A stretch of 64,000 nucleotides of DNA, from assembly GCA_026390815.1 (NCBI GenBank), contig JAPLFH010000055.1:58228-122227 (forward strand). The letters run 5' to 3'. Below, piece by piece: positions 25,638-34,718 of this stretch. Every line of letters starts with the position of its first letter. Within the stretch, counting starts at the first letter, position 1. Source of the stretch: Ignavibacteriales bacterium (lineage in GTDB: Bacteria; Bacteroidota; Ignavibacteria; Ignavibacteriales; SURF-24). The position numbers were made by a program, and so were the translations under genes. The notes beneath the pieces were generated by a model. That model searched no databases. It saw nothing but the letters and a program-made list of their open reading frames with translations, and had not been told where the DNA came from.

Positions 25638-28448
25638 ATGAAATTGAAAATAATTTCTATGTTTTTATTGTTGATTCCTGTTTTAGCATCAGCACAAGTT
25701 GTTACTTTAACTCCAGCTTTTGCTACAGAAAATGATTCAATTGTAATTACGGTAAATATAAAACTGGCAACAAATAAATCTCTTGTTGGATATACAGGTG
25801 ATCTTTATACCCATACCGGTGTTAAAACAACTGTGGATGATTGGCAGCACGTAATTGGTAATTGGGGCGTTAATAGCGTACAACCAAAATTAAAAAGAAT
25901 TGGTACCGACTTATACGAATTGGTAATTGGCAAGCCGAGGAAGTTTTATAACGTTACTAGTCCTACTGAAAAAATATTGCAGCTTAATTTCGTTTTCCGC
26001 AGTGCTGATGCAACAAAGCAAACCGAAAATATTTACGCAACTATTTACGAACCTGGTCTTAATCTTACAATTCTTTCTCCTCAGAGTTTTCCGTTCTTTG
26101 CTGATTTGAACGACACTATCACAGTGAAAGCCGTTGGAAGCAACTCAACTAATATCTATTTGTACTTAGATAATTCTTTAATTAATCAAACAATTGATGA
26201 TACGCTCTCCTACAACATCATTGCAAATGAGTATGGTAAGAAATGGATTAAAATAGTTGCCCAGGATAATGGTGGAGAAACTAAAGCTGATTCTTTTTAT
26301 TATGTTGTAAATCCACTGGTTCCAATTCAAGCTTTACCTGCAGGAATTGTAGATGGAATTAATTATATAAGTAACACATCAGTTACACTTTCTTTGTATG
26401 CTCCAAACAAGAAGTTCGTTTATATCATCGGCGATTTTAATGATTGGCAGATTGAACCATCCTACTATATGAATATGACTCCGGATCATTCGCGCTATTG
26501 GATTACCATTAATAATCTAACTCCACAGCAGGAATATGCGTTTCAATATTATGTTGATGGTGAAATAAAAATTCAGGACCCTTATTCGGAAAAAATTCTT
26601 GACCCCTGGAACGATCAATATATTTTATCTTCTACATATCCAAATTTGAAACCATATCCAATCGTAGGAAAGACTGAAGGAATTGTTGGCGTGCTTCAAA
26701 CTGCTCAAGCACCGTATCAATGGCAGGTAACAAATTACACACGTCCGGAAAATACTGATCTCGTTGTTTATGAATTGCTTCTGCGTGATTTTGTGGCAAC
26801 ACACGATTATAAAACTTTAAAGGATACTCTCAGCTATCTTAAGCGGCTTGGAATAAATGCTATTGAATTAATGCCTGTAAGTGAGTTTGAAGGAAATGAA
26901 AGCTGGGGTTATAATTCGATGATGCATATGGCGCCGGATAAATATTATGGACCAAAAAATGATTTGAAAGCATTTATAGATGCAGCTCATCAAAATGGAA
27001 TTGCAGTAATTCTGGATGTTGTATTAAATCATACTTACGGATTAAATCCACTTGTAAGATTATATTGGAATGCACAACTGAATCGTCCTGCGGCAAATAA
27101 TCCTTGGTTCAATCAGGTATCACCAAATCCGGTTTACAGTTGGGGTTCTGATTTTAATCATCAAAGTACAGCTACACAGTATTATGTTGATCGTGTAACT
27201 TCTTTTTGGCTTAATGAATATAAAGTAGATGGGTATAGGTTTGATTTTACAAAAGGATTTACAAATACTCCGGGTGATGGTTCAGCAAGAGATAATAGCA
27301 GGATTGCTATTCTTAAAAGAATGGCAGATAAAATCTGGCAGGTCGATTCTAAGGCTTATGTAATCCTGGAGCATTTTGCAGATAACAGTGAAGAGATTGA
27401 ACTTACAAATTATGGAATGATGGTTTGGGGAAATTCAAATTATAATTACAGTGAAGCATCCATGGGATACAATGATGGTAATAAATCGGATTTCACTTGG
27501 GGCTCTTATAAAGCACGAAGTTTTCAAAAGCCGGGTTTGGTTACTTATATGGAAAGCCACGATGAGGAAAGATTAATGTTCAAAAATATAAAATTCGGAA
27601 ACATAAATGGAAGTTATACAATTAAAGATACCAGCCAGGCGCTTAACAGAATTAAATTAAATGCGGCTTTCTTTTTAACAATTCCTGGTCCAAAAATGAT
27701 CTGGCAGTTTGAAGAGCTTGGCTATGATTATTCAATCGATTACAATGGACGCGTTGGCAATAAACCAATTAGGTGGGATTATCAAATCCAACCTAGGCGA
27801 CAGAAACTTTACAAAGTAATGGAAGCATTAATTAAGCTCCGCGATAATGAAGCATTCCGCTCCTCGAATTATTTTACTTCATTCGGTGGTGCGGTTAAGA
27901 GTATTCATATAAATAATTCATCAATGAATGTAACGGTGATAGGTAATTTTGATGTAATAAACAGGAGTATTAATCCGTCATTCCAGAGTACAGGAAACTG
28001 GTACGATTATTTTAGTGGTGCAAGCGTAAATGTTTCTGATCCGCAAGCTACTATTTCGCTTCAACCGGGAGAATTCCACATTTACACAAGTGTACAACTT
28101 CCAACTCCGGAAACAGATATTTTAAATGATGTTGATGATCAGCGCGATGTAACAATTAAAAACTTTGCGCTTGAACAGAATTATCCAAATCCATTCAATC
28201 CAGTAACAAACATTTCTTATATGATAAAACAGCCATCGAATGTAACGTTGAAGATTTACAATCTGGTTGGTGAGGAAATTAAAAATTTAGTTGATGCAAA
28301 CCAGAATGTTGGCAAATACCAAGTTACCTGGAATGGAAAAGATAATTACGGTGGTGATGTTAGCAGTGGAATTTATTTATATAGATTGACCGCCGCATCA
28401 TCCGGTAAGATTTTTACAGATGCAAAGAAATTAGTTTTTCTGAAATAA
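25638..28448 (+). CDS. Secreted GH13 alpha-amylase-family glycoside hydrolase with T9SS sorting domain
   Basis: 936 residues. Signal peptide (1-20, ASAQ); N-terminal beta domains (about 22-250); a CBM48/E-set-like domain (about 255-345, KKFVYIIGDFNDW); the GH13 barrel (about 370-720) with catalytic D536 in YRFDFTKGF, E578 in VILEHFAD and D642 in ESHDEERL; a C-terminal beta domain; and a T9SS type A sorting domain (about 855-936, NYPNPFNPVTNISY ... KKLVFLK). It should hydrolyse alpha-glucans at the cell surface. The ATG at 25638 is used; an in-frame TTG two codons earlier is ignored. It follows the BNR protein after 38 bp, so the pair may be one transcript. Confidence 0.93.
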   Translation: MKLKIISMFLLLIPVLASAQVVTLTPAFATENDSIVITVNIKLATNKSLVGYTGDLYTHTGVKTTVDDWQHVIGNWGVNSVQPKLKRIGTDLYELVIGKPRKFYNVTSPTEKILQLNFVFRSADATKQTENIYATIYEPGLNLTILSPQSFPFFADLNDTITVKAVGSNSTNIYLYLDNSLINQTIDDTLSYNIIANEYGKKWIKIVAQDNGGETKADSFYYVVNPLVPIQALPAGIVDGINYISNTSVTLSLYAPNKKFVYIIGDFNDWQIEPSYYMNMTPDHSRYWITINNLTPQQEYAFQYYVDGEIKIQDPYSEKILDPWNDQYILSSTYPNLKPYPIVGKTEGIVGVLQTAQAPYQWQVTNYTRPENTDLVVYELLLRDFVATHDYKTLKDTLSYLKRLGINAIELMPVSEFEGNESWGYNSMMHMAPDKYYGPKNDLKAFIDAAHQNGIAVILDVVLNHTYGLNPLVRLYWNAQLNRPAANNPWFNQVSPNPVYSWGSDFNHQSTATQYYVDRVTSFWLNEYKVDGYRFDFTKGFTNTPGDGSARDNSRIAILKRMADKIWQVDSKAYVILEHFADNSEEIELTNYGMMVWGNSNYNYSEASMGYNDGNKSDFTWGSYKARSFQKPGLVTYMESHDEERLMFKNIKFGNINGSYTIKDTSQALNRIKLNAAFFLTIPGPKMIWQFEELGYDYSIDYNGRVGNKPIRWDYQIQPRRQKLYKVMEALIKLRDNEAFRSSNYFTSFGGAVKSIHINNSSMNVTVIGNFDVINRSINPSFQSTGNWYDYFSGASVNVSDPQATISLQPGEFHIYTSVQLPTPETDILNDVDDQRDVTIKNFALEQNYPNPFNPVTNISYMIKQPSNVTLKIYNLVGEEIKNLVDANQNVGKYQVTWNGKDNYGGDVSSGIYLYRLTAASSGKIFTDAKKLVFLK

Positions 28449-28526
28449 AAAGGAATGATGTAATAGTGAAAAGATATTCTTGAAACAAAGGATTATTCCA
28501 CGGTTCCGGAATTCTGTAATTCGATT

Positions 28527-29294
28527 TTAATGATATCGTTTTGTAAGCTCTGCAAGTAATACTGCCGAAGCACTTGCAACGTTTAAAGATTCTGCTTTGC
28601 CGATCCTTGGGATTGTAATTTTATCATCAATCAGATTTTGAATTTCCAACGAGGGACCATCTGCCTCATTCGAAAAAATAATAATACTCTTTTTGTCCAA
28701 CTGAAATTCGAAAATATTTTTTCCTTTCATATCCGCACAAAGAATTGAATAACCTTTTTGTTTCAACTCCCGCAAAGTTAAAATTAAATTATTCACTTCG
28801 GAAATCTCTAAATGGAATATTGATCCCATACTGGCACGCAGAACTTTTGGATTATATAATTCAACGCAATTCTCACCAATAATTACTTCCTTGATACCAA
28901 ACCAATCGCAGTTACGGAGTATAGTTCCAGCATTACCTGGATCAGAAACATTTTCAAGCGCTATAATTAATTCTGAATGTCCAAACGATTTTTGATCAAT
29001 ATTTTTTTTGTTGAAAACTGCAGCTATACCTTGCGGATGTTGGGTTTCACTAAGTTTTTCAAAGTCCTGGTTTTTCAATATTTCCAATCTAACTTTAGTC
29101 TGAAGTAATTCTTCATATATTGACTGACTGTTTCCAACAATCGCACTTGACAAAAATATAATTTCACAATTGTTGTTGCTTTGAAGACCTTCCTCTATAA
29201 TTCTTTTTCCTTCAACGATAAATTTATTTTCTTCTCTCCTTTTCTTTTTTTGAAGAAGCGATTGATAATATTTCATTTCATTATTTGTTAACAT
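28527..29294 (-). CDS. TrmH/SpoU-family RNA 2'-O-methyltransferase
   Basis: 255 residues. An N-terminal substrate-binding domain (KKRREENKFIVEGKRIIEEG, typical of SpoU_sub_bind) is followed by the SPOUT knot domain with the three family motifs: ALENVSDPGNAGTILRNCDW, a central IIFSNEADGP and ESLNVASASAVLLAEL. Such enzymes methylate a ribose 2'-OH in 23S rRNA or tRNA using S-adenosylmethionine. The exact nucleotide is not predictable; RlmB-like is most likely. It is convergent with the amylase gene and lies next to tRNA-Thr. Confidence 0.9.
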   Translation of the reverse strand: MLTNNEMKYYQSLLQKKKRREENKFIVEGKRIIEEGLQSNNNCEIIFLSSAIVGNSQSIYEELLQTKVRLEILKNQDFEKLSETQHPQGIAAVFNKKNIDQKSFGHSELIIALENVSDPGNAGTILRNCDWFGIKEVIIGENCVELYNPKVLRASMGSIFHLEISEVNNLILTLRELKQKGYSILCADMKGKNIFEFQLDKKSIIIFSNEADGPSLEIQNLIDDKITIPRIGKAESLNVASASAVLLAELTKRYH

Positions 29295-29485
29295 TTACCA
29301 GTAGATCCTTAAACTAATTTAGAATACAGCTTAATTTAACTCCATCAAAAATAAAATGAATTAAACCGAAGTCCAATTAGAATAAGTAATTTTATTAAAA
29401 ATTCAACCAAAATATTTTTGGAGCAATTCTTATTTGTAAAATTTGCTTAGCGTTAGAAAAAATGGTAAATTTTCTTCCCGAAAAT

Positions 29486-29558
29486 GCTGGCTTAGCTCAG
29501 TTGGTAGAGCAGCTGATTTGTAATCAGCAGGTCGCGGGTTCGAGTCCCATAGCCAGCT
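29486..29558 (+). tRNA. tRNA-Thr (anticodon TGT)
   Basis: A full cloverleaf reads directly from sequence: acceptor GCTGGCT pairs with AGCCAGC, D-arm GCTC/GAGC, anticodon stem GCTGA/TCAGC with loop TTTGTAA (anticodon TGT, decoding ACA), and T-loop TTCGAGT with stem GGG/CCC closed by weaker pairs. CCA is not encoded. Everything from just before the anticodon loop onward is duplicated exactly 7,900 bp to the right, so this gene is the insertion target of the integrative element: its 5' half is chromosomal and its 3' half was supplied by the element, restoring a working tRNA. Confidence 0.96.
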
Positions 29559-29567
29559 CTATAAAAG
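29516..29567 (+). repeat. attL: 52-bp direct repeat in the tRNA-Thr 3' half
   Basis: The 52 bp starting ATTTGTAATCAGCAGG and ending CTCTATAAAAG occur without a mismatch at 29516-29567 and again at 37416-37467. The repeat begins one base before the anticodon loop and runs through the tRNA 3' end into the terminator stem. This is the classical product of tyrosine-recombinase integration at a tRNA gene. Confidence 0.93.
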
Positions 29568-29602
29568 TCTTAAAACAATCTGTTTTGAGGCTTTTTATTT
29601 TG
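29566..29602 (+). terminator. Terminator of tRNA-Thr (element-borne copy)
   Basis: A 12-bp stem with two G-T pairs (AGTCTTAAAACA at 29566-29577 with TGTTTTGAGGCT at 29581-29592) on a 3-nt loop, followed by TTTTATTTT. It directly abuts the tRNA. A similar but not identical hairpin follows the right-hand att copy (37466-37498), so the element carries its own tRNA terminator. Confidence 0.88.
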
Positions 29603-29685
29603 TAGCATTTTATAGTTGACCTGCTAATCATTATAATTTAGTACCTACTTTTGTACCCACTTTAAAAGAACTGATTCTTTAAAAG

Positions 29686-29750
29686 GAAAAAGCCAGTTAA
29701 ATGAAAAGTATAGGGATAATCTTAACCCTAAAATTTTAACCGGCTTTTTC
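29686..29750. terminator. Long bidirectional hairpin near the left end of the element
   Basis: The 17-bp arms (29686-29702 and 29734-29750) are complementary with about two mismatches: GAAAAAGCC pairs with GGCTTTTTC, continued by GTTAAA with TTTTAAC. The A-run and T-run at the two ends suit termination on either strand. It would isolate the element's leftward transcript from tRNA-Thr. Confidence 0.6.
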
Positions 29751-29932
29751 AATTCACATATTTTTTTTGCTGCTAAAGATTATTTTATACTTTTCACCCG
29801 CAAGATAATTTTAAAATTCCACTAAGTCAATTAATATTTTCAAGATAGCGAAACGAAATAGGACTAAATTCTAATAAAAAAGGGTCAAGTTTTGGGAGTC
29901 TAACAGCCCCGTTAATAGATACTCTTAGGAGT

Positions 29933-30058
29933 ACCTTAACACCTTAATATCTATTAATAATAATTATATAATAATAATATATAAGAAAAACAAAGGAATT
30001 AGATGAACAGTTGTTAAGGTAATAACAATCTTAATAATACCTTAATACCTTAACAACT
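29933..30058. repeat. Left ACCTTAAC/AGTTGTTAAGGT repeat cluster
   Basis: Contains ACCTTAAC and ACCTTAAT in tandem (29933-29948), AGTTGTTAAGGT (30009-30020), ACCTTAAT (30039-30046) and ACCTTAACAACT (30047-30058). The two 12-mers form a perfect inverted pair 26 bp apart in a very AT-rich stretch. The block at 30038-30058 recurs, reverse-complemented and identical over 21 bp, at 35510-35530. Likely roles are a replication origin (iterons) or operator sites; which one is not decided by sequence. Confidence 0.7.
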
Positions 30059-30192
30059 AAACTAATTTTAGAAAAGAAAAATTGATTGTAAGATAAAAGG
30101 AATGGATTGATTAAAATAACACTTGAATTTCTTTATTAGAGGAACTAAGAAAGGTTTTCGTTATTGAAGCATAGAAAAGTATTGAGTTATAT

Positions 30193-31575
30193 TTAATGTA
30201 CTACCTTAAGCCTATAACACTTAGCTTTCTTTTTGTTCTTAGGGTTTTCCAAATATGTTTCTTCAATCTTTTCTTTCTGAATAAGATTAGAAATTATTTC
30301 ATCTAATTCTTTTGCTTTGTAACCCGCATTATTTAATAAGTCCGATCTGCTTAATTGGCCACTTCTATTTTTGATTATTCTTATAACGTGATCTTGTTTC
30401 CTAGTGAATTCATCTTGCTTTAATTCACTATTTAAAAGCTTTTCTATATTTGGTTTGAAAAGGCACTCACTTAGATTAATCGCATCTTGAACATTATCTT
30501 TTGAAATTGTAAAACTCTTATCAGATAATGCAATAAGACCGGCAAATTTTAACGTGTGAATAAGCAATCTTGCCTTAAAGGAAACTTCGTTTTCATTATC
30601 CGAATTTAATAGTTCTTTATAACTTTGAATGTCATATAAAATAAATATTTCAGCAGCATCCTTAGAAATTTCAAGAGGTTTTTCTTCAGATATATTAACC
30701 AGGAAATCAAATATTCCCCTGGTGTCAATATAATTTTCCGATCGTTTAGTAAGTTCCTTTAACTTTAAAAGTGGAATATATTCTTTATCTGGTATATTCC
30801 TTATTACATAAAGAAACCTTGCAAAGAAACCGCTTCTTAAATCGGTTTCACTACTAAACTCTTGTACCCAATCGATTGTGCTTGCTGCTAATATTGAAAG
30901 ATAAGGCCGTTCTAAAATTGTATTTTCTTTTGTAACTCTGCTTACTTCATACCATTCAGGAACATCAAATAAATTTGTAAAAAATTGTTTTCCATCCGCA
31001 TTATAACTTTTATTAAATTGACTAAGGAATGAACCGAATTCACTATGTATTAAAAGACCTCTTTTAGAAACCGATAAAATATTACACAAACTTTCAATAG
31101 TTGCATCTTGAGGTATTAAATTATATTCCCTAGTAGGTTTTGGAATGGTGATCTTCTTTTTATTTTCCTTCAAATCGGAAATTTCTTTTTCATATTCATC
31201 AAATCTTTTCTTAAAATCTGAATAAGATTTATTTTCAATTCTCTGCAGTTCCTCTTTACAATAATTTATTGCAGTGGTCTTTTTCATTATTGTGGATTTG
31301 CCAATTAATATAACCCACGTATTTAAATAAACTCTTATTGATTTAGTAATATCAAAAAAAACATTTTTGCCAACAGCTCCGCTTAATGCTGCTAAAGTGC
31401 CTGCTAATAAATACTCCGTTGGACTGATAGAAATTGAATCAAGATATTCCACCATTCTTTTAAAGTTAGATGAATGTAATTTGTTAATATCAAATCTAAT
31501 TTCAGAATCTTTCGATTGATTCAATTTTTCTATATTAACTTTATCACTTGAAAGCATATCTTCAATTTTTCCCAC
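30193..31575 (-). CDS. DUF3987-type ATPase/helicase-like replication protein
   Basis: 460 residues. After a short N-terminal region comes the DUF3987-type opening (DSISISPTEYLLAGTLAALSG in shape), then a nucleotide-binding-like loop LIGKSTIMKKTT with G92-K93, a long lysine/glutamate coiled segment (about 105-150), and core motifs around IHSEFGSFL and LSILAASTIDWV. The C-terminal 60 residues look like a winged helix (QLSRSDLLNNAGYKAKEL). Such proteins accompany primases on mobile elements of Bacteroidota. The start is GTG at 31575, supported by GGAG seven bases upstream; it overlaps the primase gene by 14 bp, showing a tight replication module. Confidence 0.75.
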   Translation of the reverse strand: MGKIEDMLSSDKVNIEKLNQSKDSEIRFDINKLHSSNFKRMVEYLDSISISPTEYLLAGTLAALSGAVGKNVFFDITKSIRVYLNTWVILIGKSTIMKKTTAINYCKEELQRIENKSYSDFKKRFDEYEKEISDLKENKKKITIPKPTREYNLIPQDATIESLCNILSVSKRGLLIHSEFGSFLSQFNKSYNADGKQFFTNLFDVPEWYEVSRVTKENTILERPYLSILAASTIDWVQEFSSETDLRSGFFARFLYVIRNIPDKEYIPLLKLKELTKRSENYIDTRGIFDFLVNISEEKPLEISKDAAEIFILYDIQSYKELLNSDNENEVSFKARLLIHTLKFAGLIALSDKSFTISKDNVQDAINLSECLFKPNIEKLLNSELKQDEFTRKQDHVIRIIKNRSGQLSRSDLLNNAGYKAKELDEIISNLIQKEKIEETYLENPKNKKKAKCYRLKVVH

Positions 31576-32710
31576 TGAATAACTCCGTTAAATCTTTATG
31601 GATTTTTAATTTTATTGCTTTTACTGGTTTATTGAGTAAAGAAGAAATTTCTTCTAATGCTTTATTTCCAGCTTCGTCATTATCTAATGCTAAGTACAAA
31701 TCATAGTTCTTTAATAAATCAATCTGATTTTTAGGAAAGTTAGAAACGCCTGCTATAGCTATTGAATTGATTTTATTTTGCTGTGAAATAATACAATCGA
31801 ATTCACCCTCAGTTATAACTAAAGATTCAAAAGGTTTTATTGAAGAAAGTAGATCAATATTATAAAATCGTTTTGGTGTTAGTGCTAAACTCCAATTATT
31901 ACAACCTATATATTTCCCTATCTTTTCCGGTTTTGATTGCCCTTCAAAAAAATAACGTCCTCTTAAATAAACTATTTCATTATTCTCTATGTATGGGATA
32001 ATTATTCTATGCTTTGTAAATAGGAAATACTTTTTAGAGAAAAGACCGGAAATAATAATTTCATCTCTACTGAAATTATTTTTTAAATATTCTATCAGTT
32101 CCTTTACACTATGGATTGTAAATAATTTAAAATGTTTAATGCTTGCTTCATTTAAACCGCGTTCCTTTGATGTTAAATATTTATGCGCTCTTTCTTCAAA
32201 TCCAATAGTATTAGAAAAATTAAAAATCGCTGTAAAGACTTTTTTTTGGATCTCTTTTCTTTTCTGAAGTATTTCACGTATTGCCAAAACTTCAGAATCA
32301 TTTCTACTAATCTGATTTTCACATTCAAGTATTGAAGCCCTTTCTTCAAAAAACTCTTTTTCACTTTTCAAGAGTTTATAATTTTCTTTTGCTTCAGGTA
32401 CTTTTTTAAAATCATTTTTTGTATGGATAATATTTTGATCTGAATTTATACCACAAATTGAAGCAAGTTCTTTTATAGCTTGTTTTTTATCTGTGTTATG
32501 ATAATCCGCGTAAAAAGTTATAATATCCCCACCCTTATTAGTTGCATAACAATAGAAGGAATTTGAACTAGGATAAATTTTTAATGAAGGTGTCTTTTCT
32601 GTTTTATAGATACTAAATATAAAATTTCCCGTATGGATTTTAATACCTAACCGATCTAACAAATAAAGGAAAGTCAACCTATATTTTATTTCTTCTATCT
32701 GATTATACAT
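31562..32710 (-). CDS. Toprim-domain primase (DnaG-like, mobile-element type)
   Basis: 382 residues. The N-terminal 80 residues resemble a CHC2 primase zinc-finger domain (SLKIYPSSNSFYCYATNKGG) but keep only one clear cysteine, so the zinc site looks lost. A central helical linker follows. The Toprim domain has E301 in ITEGEFDC and the DxD of ALDNDEAGN (D343, D345), the metal-binding residues needed for primer synthesis. It would make primers for replication of the element. It overlaps the upstream 83-aa gene by 8 bp and the downstream ATPase gene by 14 bp, so all three are translationally coupled. Confidence 0.85.
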   Translation of the reverse strand: MYNQIEEIKYRLTFLYLLDRLGIKIHTGNFIFSIYKTEKTPSLKIYPSSNSFYCYATNKGGDIITFYADYHNTDKKQAIKELASICGINSDQNIIHTKNDFKKVPEAKENYKLLKSEKEFFEERASILECENQISRNDSEVLAIREILQKRKEIQKKVFTAIFNFSNTIGFEERAHKYLTSKERGLNEASIKHFKLFTIHSVKELIEYLKNNFSRDEIIISGLFSKKYFLFTKHRIIIPYIENNEIVYLRGRYFFEGQSKPEKIGKYIGCNNWSLALTPKRFYNIDLLSSIKPFESLVITEGEFDCIISQQNKINSIAIAGVSNFPKNQIDLLKNYDLYLALDNDEAGNKALEEISSLLNKPVKAIKLKIHKDLTELFSGKN

Positions 32711-32954
32711 TTATCAAGTATTTTATTTTTTCTTCAGTAGTCATTTGACCTACTTCAATAGCAGTTTCCATTTTATGTTGCAACGCTTCCCTAGTCATTT
32801 CAACTATTTCAAAAACAGTTTTAAGAAATACCCGATCTATCAATTCGATATTTTCATTATTGATTTTTGATGAAATATCCTTCAACACTATTTCCATTTG
32901 AGGACAAAAGCTATATAAAGAATTTACAATTTCATTATAGTTTAGTTTTTCCAT
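32703..32954 (-). CDS. Small hypothetical protein of the integrative element (83 aa)
   Basis: An acidic helical protein of 83 residues with no recognised family. A good Shine-Dalgarno (GAGGTCTTAAAATG) precedes the start, nearly the same leader as for the tail-protein gene and for the 69-aa gene next to integrase A. It overlaps the primase start by 8 bp, which suggests a replication accessory or regulatory role; that is inference from position only. Confidence 0.65.
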   Translation of the reverse strand: MEKLNYNEIVNSLYSFCPQMEIVLKDISSKINNENIELIDRVFLKTVFEIVEMTREALQHKMETAIEVGQMTTEEKIKYLINV

Positions 32955-32979
32955 TTTAAGACCTCACATTATTTTTTAT

Positions 32980-33561
32980 TTAATATTTAAATTTCCGCTT
33001 AATATTATCAGCGAATCTTTTCTCAAATGCTTTTATAAAAGTATCTTCTAGTGTTTTCCTTGCGATGTTCTCTCCGCTTTTTGCACCAATAAGACTTATA
33101 ACGCTTAATCCAAATAATTTTGCAATTCGTTCTTTGCCTGCTGCATTCTTTTCACTGGTTCGGATAAAAACCTGCTCATTACCTTTTACTTGTTGAATAA
33201 ACGAAGCACGCTCAGGTGATCTGAATAATTGCCTCTTTCCTCTAACAACTGTAGCTTTAACACCTGAGCTTGCTTTACCAGTCTTGCCCTTCTTAGTTCT
33301 GCCTGGTTTACCAAACTGCTCAGCCTTAAAATGAATCAAACCAGATCCTCCACCCTTTATTTTGACAATAACAAACGGTTTTCCATCAACCGCCTTTGAT
33401 ACTATTTCAAAATGCTCATCAAGTTTTGTCTTAGTAAAACTAAAATGTTCTCTAATCTTGGATGACATTTTACTTACTGCAGTTGTAGCAGCCCTGTTTA
33501 ATGCTTCTATGCTAGCCTCTTTCAAATCTTTACCCAATATTTCTAAACTATATCTAGCCAT
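32980..33561 (-). CDS. Phage minor tail protein Z (lambda gpZ)-like protein
   Basis: 193 residues, against 192 in lambda gpZ. The N-terminal helix (EALNRAATTAVSKMSSKIRE) has the spacing of gpZ's opening (a repeated Asn-Arg-Ala/Val, Ala-rich helix), a basic Gly/Lys-rich middle follows, and the FIQQVK motif at about residue 126 matches gpZ's FIQQLK, followed by the xVFxR strand and a C-terminal amphipathic helix with Arg/Lys. In lambda, gpZ completes the tail end that joins the head. No other structural gene is present. It starts two bases after integrase B's stop, using a Shine-Dalgarno formed by that gene's last codons (ATGGAGGTC). Similarity is read by eye and needs a profile search. Confidence 0.68.
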   Translation of the reverse strand: MARYSLEILGKDLKEASIEALNRAATTAVSKMSSKIREHFSFTKTKLDEHFEIVSKAVDGKPFVIVKIKGGGSGLIHFKAEQFGKPGRTKKGKTGKASSGVKATVVRGKRQLFRSPERASFIQQVKGNEQVFIRTSEKNAAGKERIAKLFGLSVISLIGAKSGENIARKTLEDTFIKAFEKRFADNIKRKFKY

Positions 33562-33562
33562 T

Positions 33563-34525
33563 TTAGACCTCCATTATTTTTTGATTGATTGATGAATTAT
33601 TACCCAGCAAATCAACAGCGATCCGCAAAGAACTATTAACCAGATGAGAATAAATTTCAGTTGTTTTGGCTGAAGAATGACCGGCAAGCTTCCCAATTAC
33701 AAAAAGAGAAACATTTTTATTAACCAGGTTTGAACAAAACGAATGACGCAAGCTGTGAAGGTGTAGCTGTGGATTTAGTCCCGATATTCTAACACATTTC
33801 TTAAATTGTTTTGATACATAATCAACAGTTAAAGGAACATCTGAAGCTATCCTATAAAAAACAAATTGATTAAAATTAAGGTGGTGAATCTTAGGAATTC
33901 TTTTAACCAGAATATTGAAAGCAAAATCATTCAAGGGAATGATTCTTTCTTTCTTGGACTTGGTGGAATAGTTTTCTTTGTTCCGAATGTGTATAATTCT
34001 ATTAGTCAAATCTATATCGGAGAGCTGAAGGTTAGTAGCTTCGCCACATCTTAATCCAGTATAAAAAAGCAAGGTGTAAAAATCTTTCAAGAGAAAATTA
34101 TCAACAAACGAAATGAATAAATTAAATTCATCTTCAGTTAAGAACGTTGGCAGATTTCTTTTTGCTTTTGGTTGTTTAAAACAAAATGGATTTTTCAAAA
34201 TCAAGTCCCATTCAATAAACTGATTGAAGATTGCTTTTAAAATCCTATAACATAAAAGCCCTTGATATTCCTTCCCCCGTTCAAAGAATGAATTAATAAA
34301 TCTTTGTGCTATCTGCTTAGTAATAAAATGAAGTGGTAAATCTTGAATTAAAAATTTTTGAAAATACTTTTGTACCGAACTAATATTTCTTTGATAAGAC
34401 TTTGATTTGGCAGGTAGTACATTAGTATTATATTGCTGAAATGCTGCTAATAAAGTAACCTTCAGCTTTTCAGTTTTAATAACTTTTATAAACTCAATAA
34501 TACTATCTAAATCATATCCGTTCAT
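33563..34525 (-). CDS. Tyrosine recombinase/integrase B (internal copy)
   Basis: 320 residues with a complete phage-integrase catalytic set: R159 (TGLRCGEA), H257-x-x-R260 (HSLRHSF), H283 (LAGHSS) and nucleophile Y292 (EIYSHL). The catalytic half is almost identical to integrase A at 36273-37328, but the N-terminal core-binding part is different and shorter, with no recognisable arm-binding domain. Codons near the end form the ribosome binding site of the tail-protein gene. A terminator stands directly before its ATG. Possible roles are excision, resolution or integration at another site. Confidence 0.92.
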   Translation of the reverse strand: MNGYDLDSIIEFIKVIKTEKLKVTLLAAFQQYNTNVLPAKSKSYQRNISSVQKYFQKFLIQDLPLHFITKQIAQRFINSFFERGKEYQGLLCYRILKAIFNQFIEWDLILKNPFCFKQPKAKRNLPTFLTEDEFNLFISFVDNFLLKDFYTLLFYTGLRCGEATNLQLSDIDLTNRIIHIRNKENYSTKSKKERIIPLNDFAFNILVKRIPKIHHLNFNQFVFYRIASDVPLTVDYVSKQFKKCVRISGLNPQLHLHSLRHSFCSNLVNKNVSLFVIGKLAGHSSAKTTEIYSHLVNSSLRIAVDLLGNNSSINQKIMEV

Positions 34526-34537
34526 TTAACCACCATA

Positions 34538-34580
34538 ATAAAAAAAGTCCTCCAAAGTGGTGGGAAACTTCAGAGGACTT
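34538..34580 (-). terminator. Terminator between the 218-aa gene and integrase B
   Basis: On the minus strand, AAGTCCTC (34580-34573) pairs with GAGGACTT (34552-34545) around a 20-nt loop and is followed by TTTTTTTATT. It ends transcription from the 218-aa gene 12 bp before the integrase B start. Because it lies so close to the start codon it could also act as an attenuator for the integrase/tail/primase run. Confidence 0.75.
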
Positions 34581-34661
34581 ATCAGCAGCAAGGAAAAATA
34601 TTTTATAAAAATTAAATGTCAATTCTAAAGTCCCACCTTATTACTGCTGGTAGAAATTTAG

Positions 34662-34711
34662 AAAGGATTATCTGGGATTAGAAATTATTGTAAAAGGATT
34701 ATCTGAGATTA
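34662..34711. repeat. 19-bp direct repeat after the 218-aa gene
   Basis: AAAGGATTATCTG[G/A]GATTA occurs at 34662-34680 and 34693-34711 with a single mismatch, 31 bp apart, just downstream of the 218-aa gene's stop. It may be a protein-binding site such as an accessory recombination site, or a simple local duplication. Confidence 0.55.
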
Positions 34712-34718
34712 AGTGGAA

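Larger units (their letters stand above)
29603..30192. other. Left non-coding end of the element
   Basis: About 590 bases with no gene. It holds two GTACC-type direct repeats (29641-29645 and 29653-29657) that may be integrase arm sites; a long hairpin (GAAAAAGCC at about 29686-29694 with GGCTTTTTC at about 29742-29750, extended by GTTAAA/TTTTAAC) able to terminate transcription in both directions; and AGTTGTTAAGGT-type repeats. The last gene of the element's minus-strand run ends at 30193. Confidence 0.6.

Noticed and set aside
29933..30058. Regularly spaced repeats considered as a CRISPR array
   Set aside because: Repeats are only 8-12 bp, occur in both orientations, have no constant spacer length and no cas genes are near; they fit iterons or operators.
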